Below the pieces are notes generated by a model, which saw only the letters and a program-made list of their open reading frames with translations, had not been told where the DNA came from and did not search any database. From G963674685 sp963674685 (lineage in GTDB: Bacteria > Lernaellota > Lernaellaia > JACKCT01), in contig CAXXWT010000007.1 of NCBI GenBank assembly GCA_963674685.2, positions 310,001 through 374,000 of the forward strand: a stretch of 64,000 bases of DNA, written 5' to 3'. The position numbers and the translations under genes are program-made. Positions 54,783-63,048 of the stretch are shown here, in pieces. How positions within the stretch are numbered: position 1 is the stretch's first letter; every line of letters starts with the position of its first letter.

Positions 54783-56207
54783 CTATTGCCTTAAATACGA
54801 AAAGAACATCCGGAATGCCGTTCGCCAGTTTGTGCGGTGCGGGTATAGCCGTGTTTTCTTGATCATCCCGTCATAGAGTTTGAAAAAGAACACATAGACC
54901 GGTCGCAGCGGCAGGCGAAGCAATAGTGGAAGCGCATGCAAAGCCCATTGATTCACCGAAGCAAAATAGGCCAGCGGTTGCATGGTCGGCAATAATTTTG
55001 CGTGCGGTACAATCGGATGGACGGGCGGACGGCGAAAGGCCGGGGAAAAAATATTATTGTGCAGCCATGAGTCGGAGTATCCGTCAAGCTGACTGATCCG
55101 GTCGCCCAGGGGAGTTCCGGGAATGGCTTGAAAAAGGCTGAATGTCGGGTAGTCGATTCCAAGGTCCAGAGAAAGCCGCACGGTTTTGATGTCCGACTCC
55201 AGAGTACTTCCGGGCACGCCCAGGACATTCAAGGATTGCACGAACACTCCATGGTGATGCAATGTATCGACGGCTTGGGCGATTGTCTCGCGCGCCACAT
55301 TGCGCTTGAGATCCTTCTGGCGCATTTGGGCGTCGCCGGCTTCGATTCCCAGAGCGGCGGCGTGAAGTCCGGCGCTGCGAAGTAAACGGATGCTGTCGTC
55401 GGTGACGACATCGGGTCGGATGTTGATCCAGAACGGGAGGCCGACGCGGGTTTGGTATTCGCGAGCAAAGGGAGCCAGCCATTGGGAATCCATCGGAAAG
55501 TAATCATCCATCAGGATAATATATTGAAGAGGGATCTCTCGAATCGCCCGTTCGATCTCCTCGACAAGGCGGGCGGGACTTTTTCGCCGGTAAAACGGCT
55601 TTTTATAGACTCGCCGATACAAGCTGTTGACGCAGTATGGGCAGTTGTGGACGCAGCCGCGCGATCCAAGAAAGGTGCCGACTTTTACTTGGGCAAGCCA
55701 ACCATCCCGAACGAATAGCCCGTTGTCCGGAAAGGGAAGAGAATCGAGATTTTCGATAAGAGGCGCCGCCGGATTGCGGAATAGATCATTTTCTCGCTTG
55801 ACATGGAACCCGGGAGTCTTTTCGTAATCCCCGTCGTTTGCATATCGATCCAGAAGTTCTGAAAAGGCAAAGTCGCATTCGCCGATTCCTACGGCGTCCG
55901 TGGCTGCGTCGCCGAGAATCTCCGGACGTCCCGTGGCATGCGGTCCTCCAAAGACCGATAGAAAGCTGAAATGCTCTTTCAGCCGGCTGTTTAATGCCAT
56001 GTCGCGGGCGTACCAGGCTGTAATGGAGGAATAGGCGACGACATCCGGACGGTATGTTCGCATCTTTTTTTCGAGCGCGACTTCATCGGTGGGATCGAAA
56101 ACGGAGGTTTCATGATTTCGATCTCGAAGAGCGCCGGCGAGCGAACAAATTCCGTTGGGGTGGAAATTTCGGTCCACGAGCATTCGCGTGATGAACAGAA
56201 CTTTCAT
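54783..56207 (-). CDS. B12-binding-type radical SAM protein
   Basis: 474 residues. The N-terminal domain carries NGICSLAGALRDRNHE, FGGPHATGRPEIL and GIGECDFAFSEL. Cluster ligands are Cys185, Cys189 and Cys192 (CVHNCPYC), followed by ALGIEAGDAQMRQKDLKRN and NVLGVPGSTLESDIKTV. The C-terminal half has a hydrophobic stretch (LPLLLRLPLRPVYVFFFKLYD). It is transcribed towards the previous gene and divergent from the GT2 gene. The family call is firm, the substrate unknown. Confidence 0.9.
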   Translation of the reverse strand: MKVLFITRMLVDRNFHPNGICSLAGALRDRNHETSVFDPTDEVALEKKMRTYRPDVVAYSSITAWYARDMALNSRLKEHFSFLSVFGGPHATGRPEILGDAATDAVGIGECDFAFSELLDRYANDGDYEKTPGFHVKRENDLFRNPAAPLIENLDSLPFPDNGLFVRDGWLAQVKVGTFLGSRGCVHNCPYCVNSLYRRVYKKPFYRRKSPARLVEEIERAIREIPLQYIILMDDYFPMDSQWLAPFAREYQTRVGLPFWINIRPDVVTDDSIRLLRSAGLHAAALGIEAGDAQMRQKDLKRNVARETIAQAVDTLHHHGVFVQSLNVLGVPGSTLESDIKTVRLSLDLGIDYPTFSLFQAIPGTPLGDRISQLDGYSDSWLHNNIFSPAFRRPPVHPIVPHAKLLPTMQPLAYFASVNQWALHALPLLLRLPLRPVYVFFFKLYDGMIKKTRLYPHRTNWRTAFRMFFSYLRQ

Positions 56208-56507
56208 GGCGTCACGGCCTGCATTTGTAAGCGATTCTCTCCATATCCTTTTTCGCCTTTCAACCTGCGCTACACTCTACTCATAAACATGCGATTTGAC
56301 CACAAGGCGCATTCTAGGAAAACACGCTCGAGAGTGTTGTTTGTTCGGCGGATCAGCGAGGTTTTTTCTTGATCCAAAAAATTCAATCGCGGATTTTGGA
56401 GCATATCCCTCTGGCAATAATTTACTTATTACGATACTATTTCCAAAGGGAAAATCCTTTGGCATCGCAGTAAAAATCCAAGTGCAGTCAGTAAATTCGG
56501 ATGATAA
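56208..56507. other. Divergent intergenic region, likely promoters
   Basis: 300 bases between the minus-strand radical SAM gene and the plus-strand GT2 gene. A short AACAC/GTGTT hairpin around CTCGAG (about 56321-56340) is the only structure noted. Promoters for both directions must lie here but are not obvious. Confidence 0.45.
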
Positions 56508-57194
56508 ATGAAAAAACCACTTCCCGTCACCGTGATTATTTTTGCAAAAAATGAGGCGGAAAGTTTGACATCTGTGTTGGAAACTCCAATGCAGCTTGCC
56601 AAGCAAGTCATCGTGATGAACGGTTCGTCCACCGACTCTACTGCGGAAATCGGGAAAAAAGCGGGGGCTGTTGTCATCAATGACGCCGGCGACGGCAAAG
56701 GGTTGGCCATTCGAGACGCGATTCGCGCCGCCGATCAATCCATCATTGTACTCATGGACGCCGACGGCAGCCACGACGCCGCGGACATCGCGAATCTGGT
56801 CGAGCCGATTCAAAACGGCGACGCCGATCTGGTCCTCGCCTCGCGCATCAAAGGCGGCTCGGATGAATCGGCGGGCAATATTTCCAATGTCATGCGGCTT
56901 TTGGGCACTTTATTTATCACAACCTTGATCAACTGGCGATTTCAAACCACGTTGACCGACACGCTCAACGGTTTCCGCGCCATTCGCACCGATTTCGCCC
57001 TTTCACTCGACCTGAAGGAAAACTCCCACACGATTGAGCATGAAATGGTGATAAAATCTTTGAGAAAAGGCGGCCGCGTCGCCGAGTGTCCGTCCCATGA
57101 ATATTCGCGACAGCACGGCGTCTCGTCGCTTCCTTTTTGGCGGAATGCGCCAAGGTTCATTTTTTCGAGTTTCCGTTATTTGTTATATCCATGA
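56508..57194 (+). CDS. GT2-family glycosyltransferase (DPM1-like)
   Basis: A 228-residue GT-A enzyme: VTVIIFAKNEAESLTSVL at the N-terminus, the metal-binding MDADGSHD (DxD), and ASRIKGGSDESAGN. The acceptor region TDTLNGFRAIRTDFA resembles the polyprenyl-phosphate-mannose/glucose synthase pattern. No C-terminal membrane helices are present. It probably makes a polyprenyl-phospho-sugar that a GT-C enzyme can use; the gene at 58.7 kb is such an enzyme. Its stop overlaps the start of the following radical SAM gene by 4 bp (ATGA). Confidence 0.88.
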   Translation: MKKPLPVTVIIFAKNEAESLTSVLETPMQLAKQVIVMNGSSTDSTAEIGKKAGAVVINDAGDGKGLAIRDAIRAADQSIIVLMDADGSHDAADIANLVEPIQNGDADLVLASRIKGGSDESAGNISNVMRLLGTLFITTLINWRFQTTLTDTLNGFRAIRTDFALSLDLKENSHTIEHEMVIKSLRKGGRVAECPSHEYSRQHGVSSLPFWRNAPRFIFSSFRYLLYP

Positions 57195-58660
57195 CAAAAC
57201 ACGAACGAAGCATATCCGCTCTTCTTCTGAATGCTCCGCCTGATTATGGCGCTCCCATGGTGCGCGAGGGACGGTGTCAGCAGCGGCGAAGCGTATGGGG
57301 CACGACCTGGCCGCCCGTTACGCTGGCGACGATTGCCGCGCTGTTGGAACGAGAGGGCGTAAGGATTGCGTTCGAAGAGGGAATTCTCCCCGTCGCTCCG
57401 GATCGGTTTCGCCGACGCATTGCGGCGATGAAGCCTGATATCGTTTTTCTGAATATGGCGACGCCGAGTCTTCATTTGGATTTACAGGCGGCTCGAAGGA
57501 TCAAAACAGCTTTGCCCCGGACCCTTATTTTCGCCCTGGGCATTCACGCCTCCGCCGAACCGGAGGATCTGCTGCGCCGAGAGGATGCATTGCACGGCGT
57601 ACTGGTCGGCGAGCCGGAAATGACCGCTTTGGAAGTCGCGCTGGCCGCGCGGGACGCAAAGCCCATGGATGATATCGCCGGCCTTCGATTAAGAAACAAC
57701 GCCGTAAGCTTCTCTTCACGACCGTTTTTAAAAGACCTCGATGCTCTTCCATTTCCCGCATGGGGCCACATTACTCCGGGTCATTACAGATTGCCGATAA
57801 GCGGCGAGCCCTTTCTTCTGGTCGCGACCAGCCGGGGGTGTTTTAACCGATGCCGTTTTTGCGCGAACAAAACCATCTACGGCGACAGGCTTCGTAAAAG
57901 AAGCCCCGCAAGCATTGTGGAGGAGATATCCCGCAACGCTCGCGAATTCGGCATCCGCCATTTTCTCTTCTGGGCCGAATCGTTCACCCTGGATCGCGAC
58001 TTCTGTCTGGCGATATGCGAGGAAATAAAGCGAAGCAAAGAAGATTTTCACTGGGTCTGCAACAGCCGGACCGACAACGTCGACGCGCAGCTTTTGCGAA
58101 GCATGCGGGAAGCCGGCTGCTTTCTTATTGGATACGGCGTTGAATCCGCATCCCAAAGAATCCTCGATCTTATGGGGAAAGGGGTTGCGCCCGAGCAGCA
58201 TCGCGCGGCTATTCGGTCGGCCAAGGAAGCGGGGCTGGCGGTCATGGCGCATTGCATGATCGGTTACCCCGGAGAAACAGAATCTGAAATTATGAAAACG
58301 GTTGAATTTATACTCGGCGAACCTTTGGAATTTGCGCAGTTTTACTGCGCTATTCCATATCCCGGTTCGGAACTATACGATTTGGCGTGCAAGCATGGTT
58401 GGTTGACCTCGATGCAGTGGGAGCATTTCGAGCAAAGCCTATGCGTTTTGAACTCTTCCGATTTAAGTCCCGAGCGCGTCGAAGCGCTTCGCGGACAGGC
58501 ATATCGCCGATTTTACTTACGGCCGCGGCAATTGCTGCGTATTGCAAGATTTGCAATACGTCAACGTCCGTCCGTCCATGCTTTGCGGCAGATACGAGAT
58601 TTTCTGTCCTGGTCGCGGGGCCGCGAAGCTCCGCCGGCCGAAAGATACAAAGCCGAGTGA
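57191..58660 (+). CDS. B12-binding-type radical SAM protein
   Basis: Starts at MTKHERSISALLLNAPP within the GT2 stop. 489 residues. The B12-binding-like domain contains WPPVTLATIAALLEREG, FALGIHASAEPEDLL and VLVGEPEMTALEV. Cluster ligands are Cys217, Cys221 and Cys224 (CFNRCRFC), followed by GYGVESASQRILDLMGKG and CMIGYPGETESEIMKT. The C-terminus RRFYLRPRQLLRIARFAI is characteristic of this radical SAM group. It is sandwiched in one operon between a GT2 and a GT-C gene, the clearest link in this window between the radical SAM genes and sugar-lipid chemistry. Confidence 0.9.
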   Translation: MTKHERSISALLLNAPPDYGAPMVREGRCQQRRSVWGTTWPPVTLATIAALLEREGVRIAFEEGILPVAPDRFRRRIAAMKPDIVFLNMATPSLHLDLQAARRIKTALPRTLIFALGIHASAEPEDLLRREDALHGVLVGEPEMTALEVALAARDAKPMDDIAGLRLRNNAVSFSSRPFLKDLDALPFPAWGHITPGHYRLPISGEPFLLVATSRGCFNRCRFCANKTIYGDRLRKRSPASIVEEISRNAREFGIRHFLFWAESFTLDRDFCLAICEEIKRSKEDFHWVCNSRTDNVDAQLLRSMREAGCFLIGYGVESASQRILDLMGKGVAPEQHRAAIRSAKEAGLAVMAHCMIGYPGETESEIMKTVEFILGEPLEFAQFYCAIPYPGSELYDLACKHGWLTSMQWEHFEQSLCVLNSSDLSPERVEALRGQAYRRFYLRPRQLLRIARFAIRQRPSVHALRQIRDFLSWSRGREAPPAERYKAE

Positions 58661-58665
58661 CGCCG

Positions 58666-60306
58666 ATGTCCATTGTCGATCATTCGCAAAAACCTAATGG
58701 AGAAATCCGGCAAAAGCGGCGATTGTGGCCGCTGTTGGGTCTTTTGCTGATCATCGCCGCCAATGCGCTGATTCGCCTCCCGACGATTGGCGATAATCCG
58801 ATTGTCATTCCCAGCGACGAAAGAAATGTTATCGTTTCAGCGCTCTGGCCGGAAAAAAATTACAAATACGGAGATTTTCTGGGCACCGCCTACCGATATC
58901 CGCTTCTTTTTCACATGAAATATTTCCATTGGAAATTGGATTACGTGAAATATGAATTGCATGAAACATACAAATATCTTTCCCCGGACGGGCTGCGTGC
59001 AAAGTGGATAATTCGGTTTGAGAACTTCTTGATAATGTCCCTGGCCCTGATCGTAACATATGCCGTCGCCAGGAGCCTTCTGACGCCGGCCTGGTCTTTG
59101 GCCGCTGTAGGGCTTTTTGCCCTGACGCCGGTTTTTTCCGCGTACAGTCGAATTACGAAATCCGATGGGCTGCTGACCTTTCTGATATTGCTTTCCATAT
59201 GGCTTTCACTTCTGGGATTACGCAGGGGTTTCAAATATTTGGCGATGGCGACTGTCGCCGCTGCCTTGGCATTTAGTGTGAAGTTTTCCGCTCTCGCGGC
59301 GTTTCCGCCGGCCTTGGCCTTAATTTTCAATTTATCGCCGCAGCGCCAATTTTCAAAACTCATCCGACGCGGGTTGCTCCTGGCGATCATTTGGACTCTT
59401 ACGGTTCTTATCGCTTTTCCGGGAGTATTTCATTTAATGAGTCGGCTGCCCCTGATGGTTTCCCAATATTCGTTTCCACTCCCGTCGCATACAGAGATCG
59501 TGCCGCACAAGTTTCGATATACATATATTGTATATACGCTGATCTTCTTTATGCCCTTTTCCATAGGGTGGCTCATTGCGCCGCTGGGCGTCCTCGGGAT
59601 GGCTTTGTTGGGATATGCTGGAAATCGTGAGCGATGGGTCTTTCTTGCCTTCCCCCTGTCCCAATTGGCGCTTTTCGAGTTTATGCAAATGCGAGTTTGG
59701 AACAATCTGCTTCCAATTGCGCCGTTTGTCGCAATCTCGGCATGTTTTTTGGCGTCGAGACTTGCCAAAAAGGCGCCGCTGCCGATCGCATTATTGGTCA
59801 TCGCTTTGGCAGCCGGTATTGAGGTTTACGGATCGAGTCGCGTCTATAACTTTTATCCATGTTGGCAAAGAGGTTTTTTAGAAGCCCAGGAAGTGGTTGG
59901 GGATCAATATAATCCGGAGACTTTGATACGCGGCGATCTGTGCATTTTTTTCCCGGCATTTCAAAATCATTACGGCAGCCACTGGCAAAGCGACGCCGAC
60001 CAGCTTGTCGACCGGCTGAAATCTGAAAAGTGCGAATGGATCGTCGCTATGACCGCGCAGTTTGACGCCCACCGAAAATTCGGGGGGCCCGAATTCACAT
60101 GGGTCGGCGAGCTGCCAGACCGTATCCGTACCGGACAATCAAATTACAGCGGCGCCGTTACGGATTGCTCATACCCGACAAGCACGATTGCCGAGTGGCT
60201 TGATCCTGCATATCACGACGAGGATTTCTTTTTCGTTGTCAGGCGCGGAGGTCTTGAATCGACGCAAACACTGCCTTCGGGTTGGGAAAAGTTTGGCGTG
60301 CGTTGA
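58666..60306 (+). CDS. GT-C membrane glycosyltransferase (GT39-like)
   Basis: Starts at MSIVDHSQKPNG, 5 bp after the radical SAM stop; longer upstream frames only overlap that gene. 546 residues with about ten hydrophobic helices. The first loop has acidic residues (NPIVIPSDERNVIVS), as expected of PMT/ArnT-type enzymes, which act on polyprenyl-phosphate sugars at the periplasmic face. The ~100-residue C-terminal soluble end is unassigned. Third gene of the GT2, radical SAM, GT-C operon. Confidence 0.8.
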   Translation: MSIVDHSQKPNGEIRQKRRLWPLLGLLLIIAANALIRLPTIGDNPIVIPSDERNVIVSALWPEKNYKYGDFLGTAYRYPLLFHMKYFHWKLDYVKYELHETYKYLSPDGLRAKWIIRFENFLIMSLALIVTYAVARSLLTPAWSLAAVGLFALTPVFSAYSRITKSDGLLTFLILLSIWLSLLGLRRGFKYLAMATVAAALAFSVKFSALAAFPPALALIFNLSPQRQFSKLIRRGLLLAIIWTLTVLIAFPGVFHLMSRLPLMVSQYSFPLPSHTEIVPHKFRYTYIVYTLIFFMPFSIGWLIAPLGVLGMALLGYAGNRERWVFLAFPLSQLALFEFMQMRVWNNLLPIAPFVAISACFLASRLAKKAPLPIALLVIALAAGIEVYGSSRVYNFYPCWQRGFLEAQEVVGDQYNPETLIRGDLCIFFPAFQNHYGSHWQSDADQLVDRLKSEKCEWIVAMTAQFDAHRKFGGPEFTWVGELPDRIRTGQSNYSGAVTDCSYPTSTIAEWLDPAYHDEDFFFVVRRGGLESTQTLPSGWEKFGVR

Positions 60307-60375
60307 GATGCAGCGAGTCAGGATCGATGCTGTAATCAATGAAAACGCCGGATGAGCCGGCATGAGGGGACTTTC

Positions 60376-61104
60376 GTGGAAGAAAATCGCGAACCCAGCG
60401 GGAATCCGGCGTCGTTTTTTCTTTGGATCAAAGACGGTTTCGGTTTACTGCGCAAGGCTCCCGGGGCCGTCATCGGCGGCATTCTGATTTTATGCCTGGT
60501 CGAAGGCGGCATCGAGGCCATGGTGGTTTTTCCTCATGGCGATGTCGTGGGAATGATCCTCAGTCTGCTGTTTACTCCCGCTTACGTGGGCTGGATGATC
60601 CTGTGTCTGAAGGCTTATCGCGGCGAGAATCCCGCCATAACAGATCTCTTCGGCGTCTACGCGAAATTCGCTCCTCTGATGGCGGCTTTCATCCTTTATT
60701 TACTCATGGTCATCGGCGGATCTCTTCTGTTTCTCGCGCCCGGATTCATTCTGGCGACGAAATTCATGTTCGCCGGCCTGGCCGTGGCGGATCGCAATTT
60801 GAACGTGGCCGGAGCTTTTCGTTTCAGTGATTCCATCGCCAGGGGCCATAAGTGGAAACTTTTCGCCCTGCTTGTTTTAAGCGCCGCGCCGGGAATTGCG
60901 CTCATGATTTTCGCACAGTTAAACGAGTATCGCGTCTTGGAAACGCCGTGGCATCCTTACTACAACTTCGCATCGGGATTTGCCTCCGGCCTGCTTTTCA
61001 ATCCGCCGATGGGTTTGTTTTATGCGACGGCTTATGAAAATCTATGGAAAAGACATGAAGCCCTTGTCGCCGTTCCCACGGCCACCGCGGCCCCCGATGC
61101 ATAA
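60376..61104 (+). CDS. DUF975/YciC-like polytopic membrane protein
   Basis: The GTG at 60376 is preferred: GAGGGG lies 6 nt upstream. ATG at 60352 is the alternative. 242 residues, about six helices. The half-repeat AITDLFGVYAKFAPLMAAFILYLL and LFLAPGFILATKFMFAGLAVADR..AFRFSDSIARGHKWKLF resembles DUF975/YciC membrane proteins of unknown function. It overlaps the EcsC-family gene (8 bp), so the two are coupled. Confidence 0.7.
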   Translation: MEENREPSGNPASFFLWIKDGFGLLRKAPGAVIGGILILCLVEGGIEAMVVFPHGDVVGMILSLLFTPAYVGWMILCLKAYRGENPAITDLFGVYAKFAPLMAAFILYLLMVIGGSLLFLAPGFILATKFMFAGLAVADRNLNVAGAFRFSDSIARGHKWKLFALLVLSAAPGIALMIFAQLNEYRVLETPWHPYYNFASGFASGLLFNPPMGLFYATAYENLWKRHEALVAVPTATAAPDA

Positions 61105-62014
61105 GTTTCCCGACTACAGCCTGCGTGCGCGCGATACCCTCACGCCGTATGAGCAAAACGCCCTGCGTGAGATTATGGATTGGAAATCTCCGGGGGTTTC
61201 CCGATTGACGGGCTTCATGAAAGTCATCAACAAACCCACGGAGAAGGTCGCGGACCTGGTGATGGACGCGCCGGGCGTGGGGCTGATCATCGACAAAACC
61301 TTTTCCGGCCTGGTCGGCCTGCTGTCGGGCGCGGCGAGCTGGTCCGTCGGCACGTCCTCGGTTCTGGCGGATTATCAAAAACACGGTTTCCAAAATATTT
61401 CGGACCTGGGGGATATTGCGCCCCTTTCCCTGCAGGATGTGGAAAGGGTCCTGGGATCGCCGGCGGCCAAATACAAGGCCCTGGCCGTGGCCGAAGGCGC
61501 CGCCCTCGGCGTCCTGGGCGCGGTGAGCATCCCCGCGGACATCGTGGCGGTTATCTCGCTGAGTTTGCGCGCCATCGGCGAGTACGCGGCCTATTACGGT
61601 TTCGATCCCGCCGCGCAGTCCGAGCGCCTTTTCGCCGTCAACATCCTGAGCTTGATTTCCAGCCCGACGGACAACGGCCGCCACGCGGCCCTGGGAAGGC
61701 TCATCAAGATATCCAAGTCCGTGGCGAAGCGCAGGGCCTGGAAAAACATCGAGCAAAGCGTTTTTACGTCCATCGTCGAGCGCATCGCCCGGGCTTTGGG
61801 GGTGCGGCTGACGCGGGCCAAACTGGCGCAGTTTCTCCCCGTGGCCGGGGCGGTGGTCGACTCCGGTTTCAACATCCTCTACACGGGCAAGATCTGCGTG
61901 GCGGCAAAGCAGCTTTACCGCGAAAGGTTTTTAGCCCGGCAATTCGGCGAAGACATCATCCCGTCCACCGATATCGGAGATGACAATATCGCTTTGGACG
62001 ATATGGCCGAGTAA
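61097..62014 (+). CDS. EcsC-family protein
   Basis: The ATG at 61097 overlaps the preceding stop (ATGCATAA); an ATG at 61055 is possible. 305 residues. The family pattern is YEQNALREIMDWKSPG at the start, a Gly/Ala-rich amphipathic middle (ALAVAEGAALGVLGAVSIPADIVAVISLSLRAIGEYAAYYG) and VAGAVVDSGFNILYTGKICVAAKQLY near the end. EcsC-like proteins are membrane-associated and linked to protease secretion in Bacillus; the role here is unknown. Confidence 0.85.
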   Translation: MHKFPDYSLRARDTLTPYEQNALREIMDWKSPGVSRLTGFMKVINKPTEKVADLVMDAPGVGLIIDKTFSGLVGLLSGAASWSVGTSSVLADYQKHGFQNISDLGDIAPLSLQDVERVLGSPAAKYKALAVAEGAALGVLGAVSIPADIVAVISLSLRAIGEYAAYYGFDPAAQSERLFAVNILSLISSPTDNGRHAALGRLIKISKSVAKRRAWKNIEQSVFTSIVERIARALGVRLTRAKLAQFLPVAGAVVDSGFNILYTGKICVAAKQLYRERFLARQFGEDIIPSTDIGDDNIALDDMAE

Positions 62015-62148
62015 GGCGCCTTGGCGAAATATCATGCGGCGTGGATCGCACTTTCTTTTGCGTAGCGATACTGTTCGTTCTTTGACAATGGCGGCGATTA
62101 TTCCTACAATTTGTCGGCATTGAACGGGCCACATCAACGCGCACTGAA

Positions 62149-63033
62149 ATGATGAAAAAAAACGCTCTCGCCATTTTATTCAAGCTTTCCGTTGTTTTGA
62201 TTCTCCTGTGGCTTCCGGCATGTTCCGGCGCCATCGTCAAGTCCGCGTCGCGCATGATGGACGGGCTGTCGGCTTCGGTGATGAAGCAGGAAGACCCGCA
62301 ACTGGTTCGCGACGGCGCTCCGGCATATCTGCTGATGATCGACGGTCTGGTCGAAGGCAATCCGGGTAACGAGCAGCTTCTTACCGGCGCCGCGCGGATT
62401 TACTCGGCATACACCAGCGCGTTCGTCCTTTCCGAAGATCCGGAGCGGGCGAAGATCCTTTCGGCCAAAGCCAGGGAATTCGCCTTTCGCGCCGCGTCTT
62501 TAAGATTCAAGGAATTCGCCCGATTATACGACAAGCCTTTTACCGATTTCGAGCCGTGCGCCAAGCTTTTCGAAGAAGATGACGCGCCTTTGCTGTTTCT
62601 GATCATCACCTGCTGGGCGACCTGGATTCAGGCGAATTCGTCGGACTGGAACGCCGTGGCGGATCTGGCCAAGGTGAGATTGCTGACCGAAAGAATGCTG
62701 GAAATCGACGACGATTTCTATTACGGCAGCCCGCATCTGGCCATGGGCGTAATCCACACGATCCTGCCGCCGGCCATGGGGGGCAATCACAAAGCCGGGC
62801 GCGCCGAATTCGAAAAAGCCATCGAGATCAGCCGGGGACAATATCTGCTGGTGCACGTTGTTTATGCGAAGCAATACGCCCGGTTTGCTCTGGACAGGCC
62901 GCTTTATGAACAATTGTTGAATCATGTTCTCAATATGCCCGTGGACATTATTCCCGAATTGACTTTGCAAAATGCCCTGGCGAAACAGCAGGCCCGGGAG
63001 ATGCTCGATAATGTCGATGATTATTTTGAATAA
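62149..63033 (+). CDS. TRAP transporter TatT-type lipoprotein
   Basis: A 294-residue lipoprotein (WLPAC, Cys25). Helical TPR-like repeats (GNPGNEQLLTGAARIYSAYTSAFV, YGSPHLAMGVIHTILPPAMGGN, GRAEFEKAIEISRGQYLLVHVVYAKQYA) match the TRAP-T component family (Treponema Tp0956). In that system TatT trimers bind the DctP-type receptor and are thought to hand it hydrophobic ligands. The next gene, 15 bp downstream, is a DctP, which supports the assignment. Confidence 0.9.
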   Translation: MMKKNALAILFKLSVVLILLWLPACSGAIVKSASRMMDGLSASVMKQEDPQLVRDGAPAYLLMIDGLVEGNPGNEQLLTGAARIYSAYTSAFVLSEDPERAKILSAKAREFAFRAASLRFKEFARLYDKPFTDFEPCAKLFEEDDAPLLFLIITCWATWIQANSSDWNAVADLAKVRLLTERMLEIDDDFYYGSPHLAMGVIHTILPPAMGGNHKAGRAEFEKAIEISRGQYLLVHVVYAKQYARFALDRPLYEQLLNHVLNMPVDIIPELTLQNALAKQQAREMLDNVDDYFE

Positions 63034-63048
63034 AATGGAGTCTAGGCA

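Noticed and set aside
41692..58660. Hopanoid or bacteriochlorophyll biosynthesis cluster
   Set aside because: No squalene-hopene cyclase, HpnH or chlorophyll genes are present; resemblance to HpnP/BchE is only at the architecture level.
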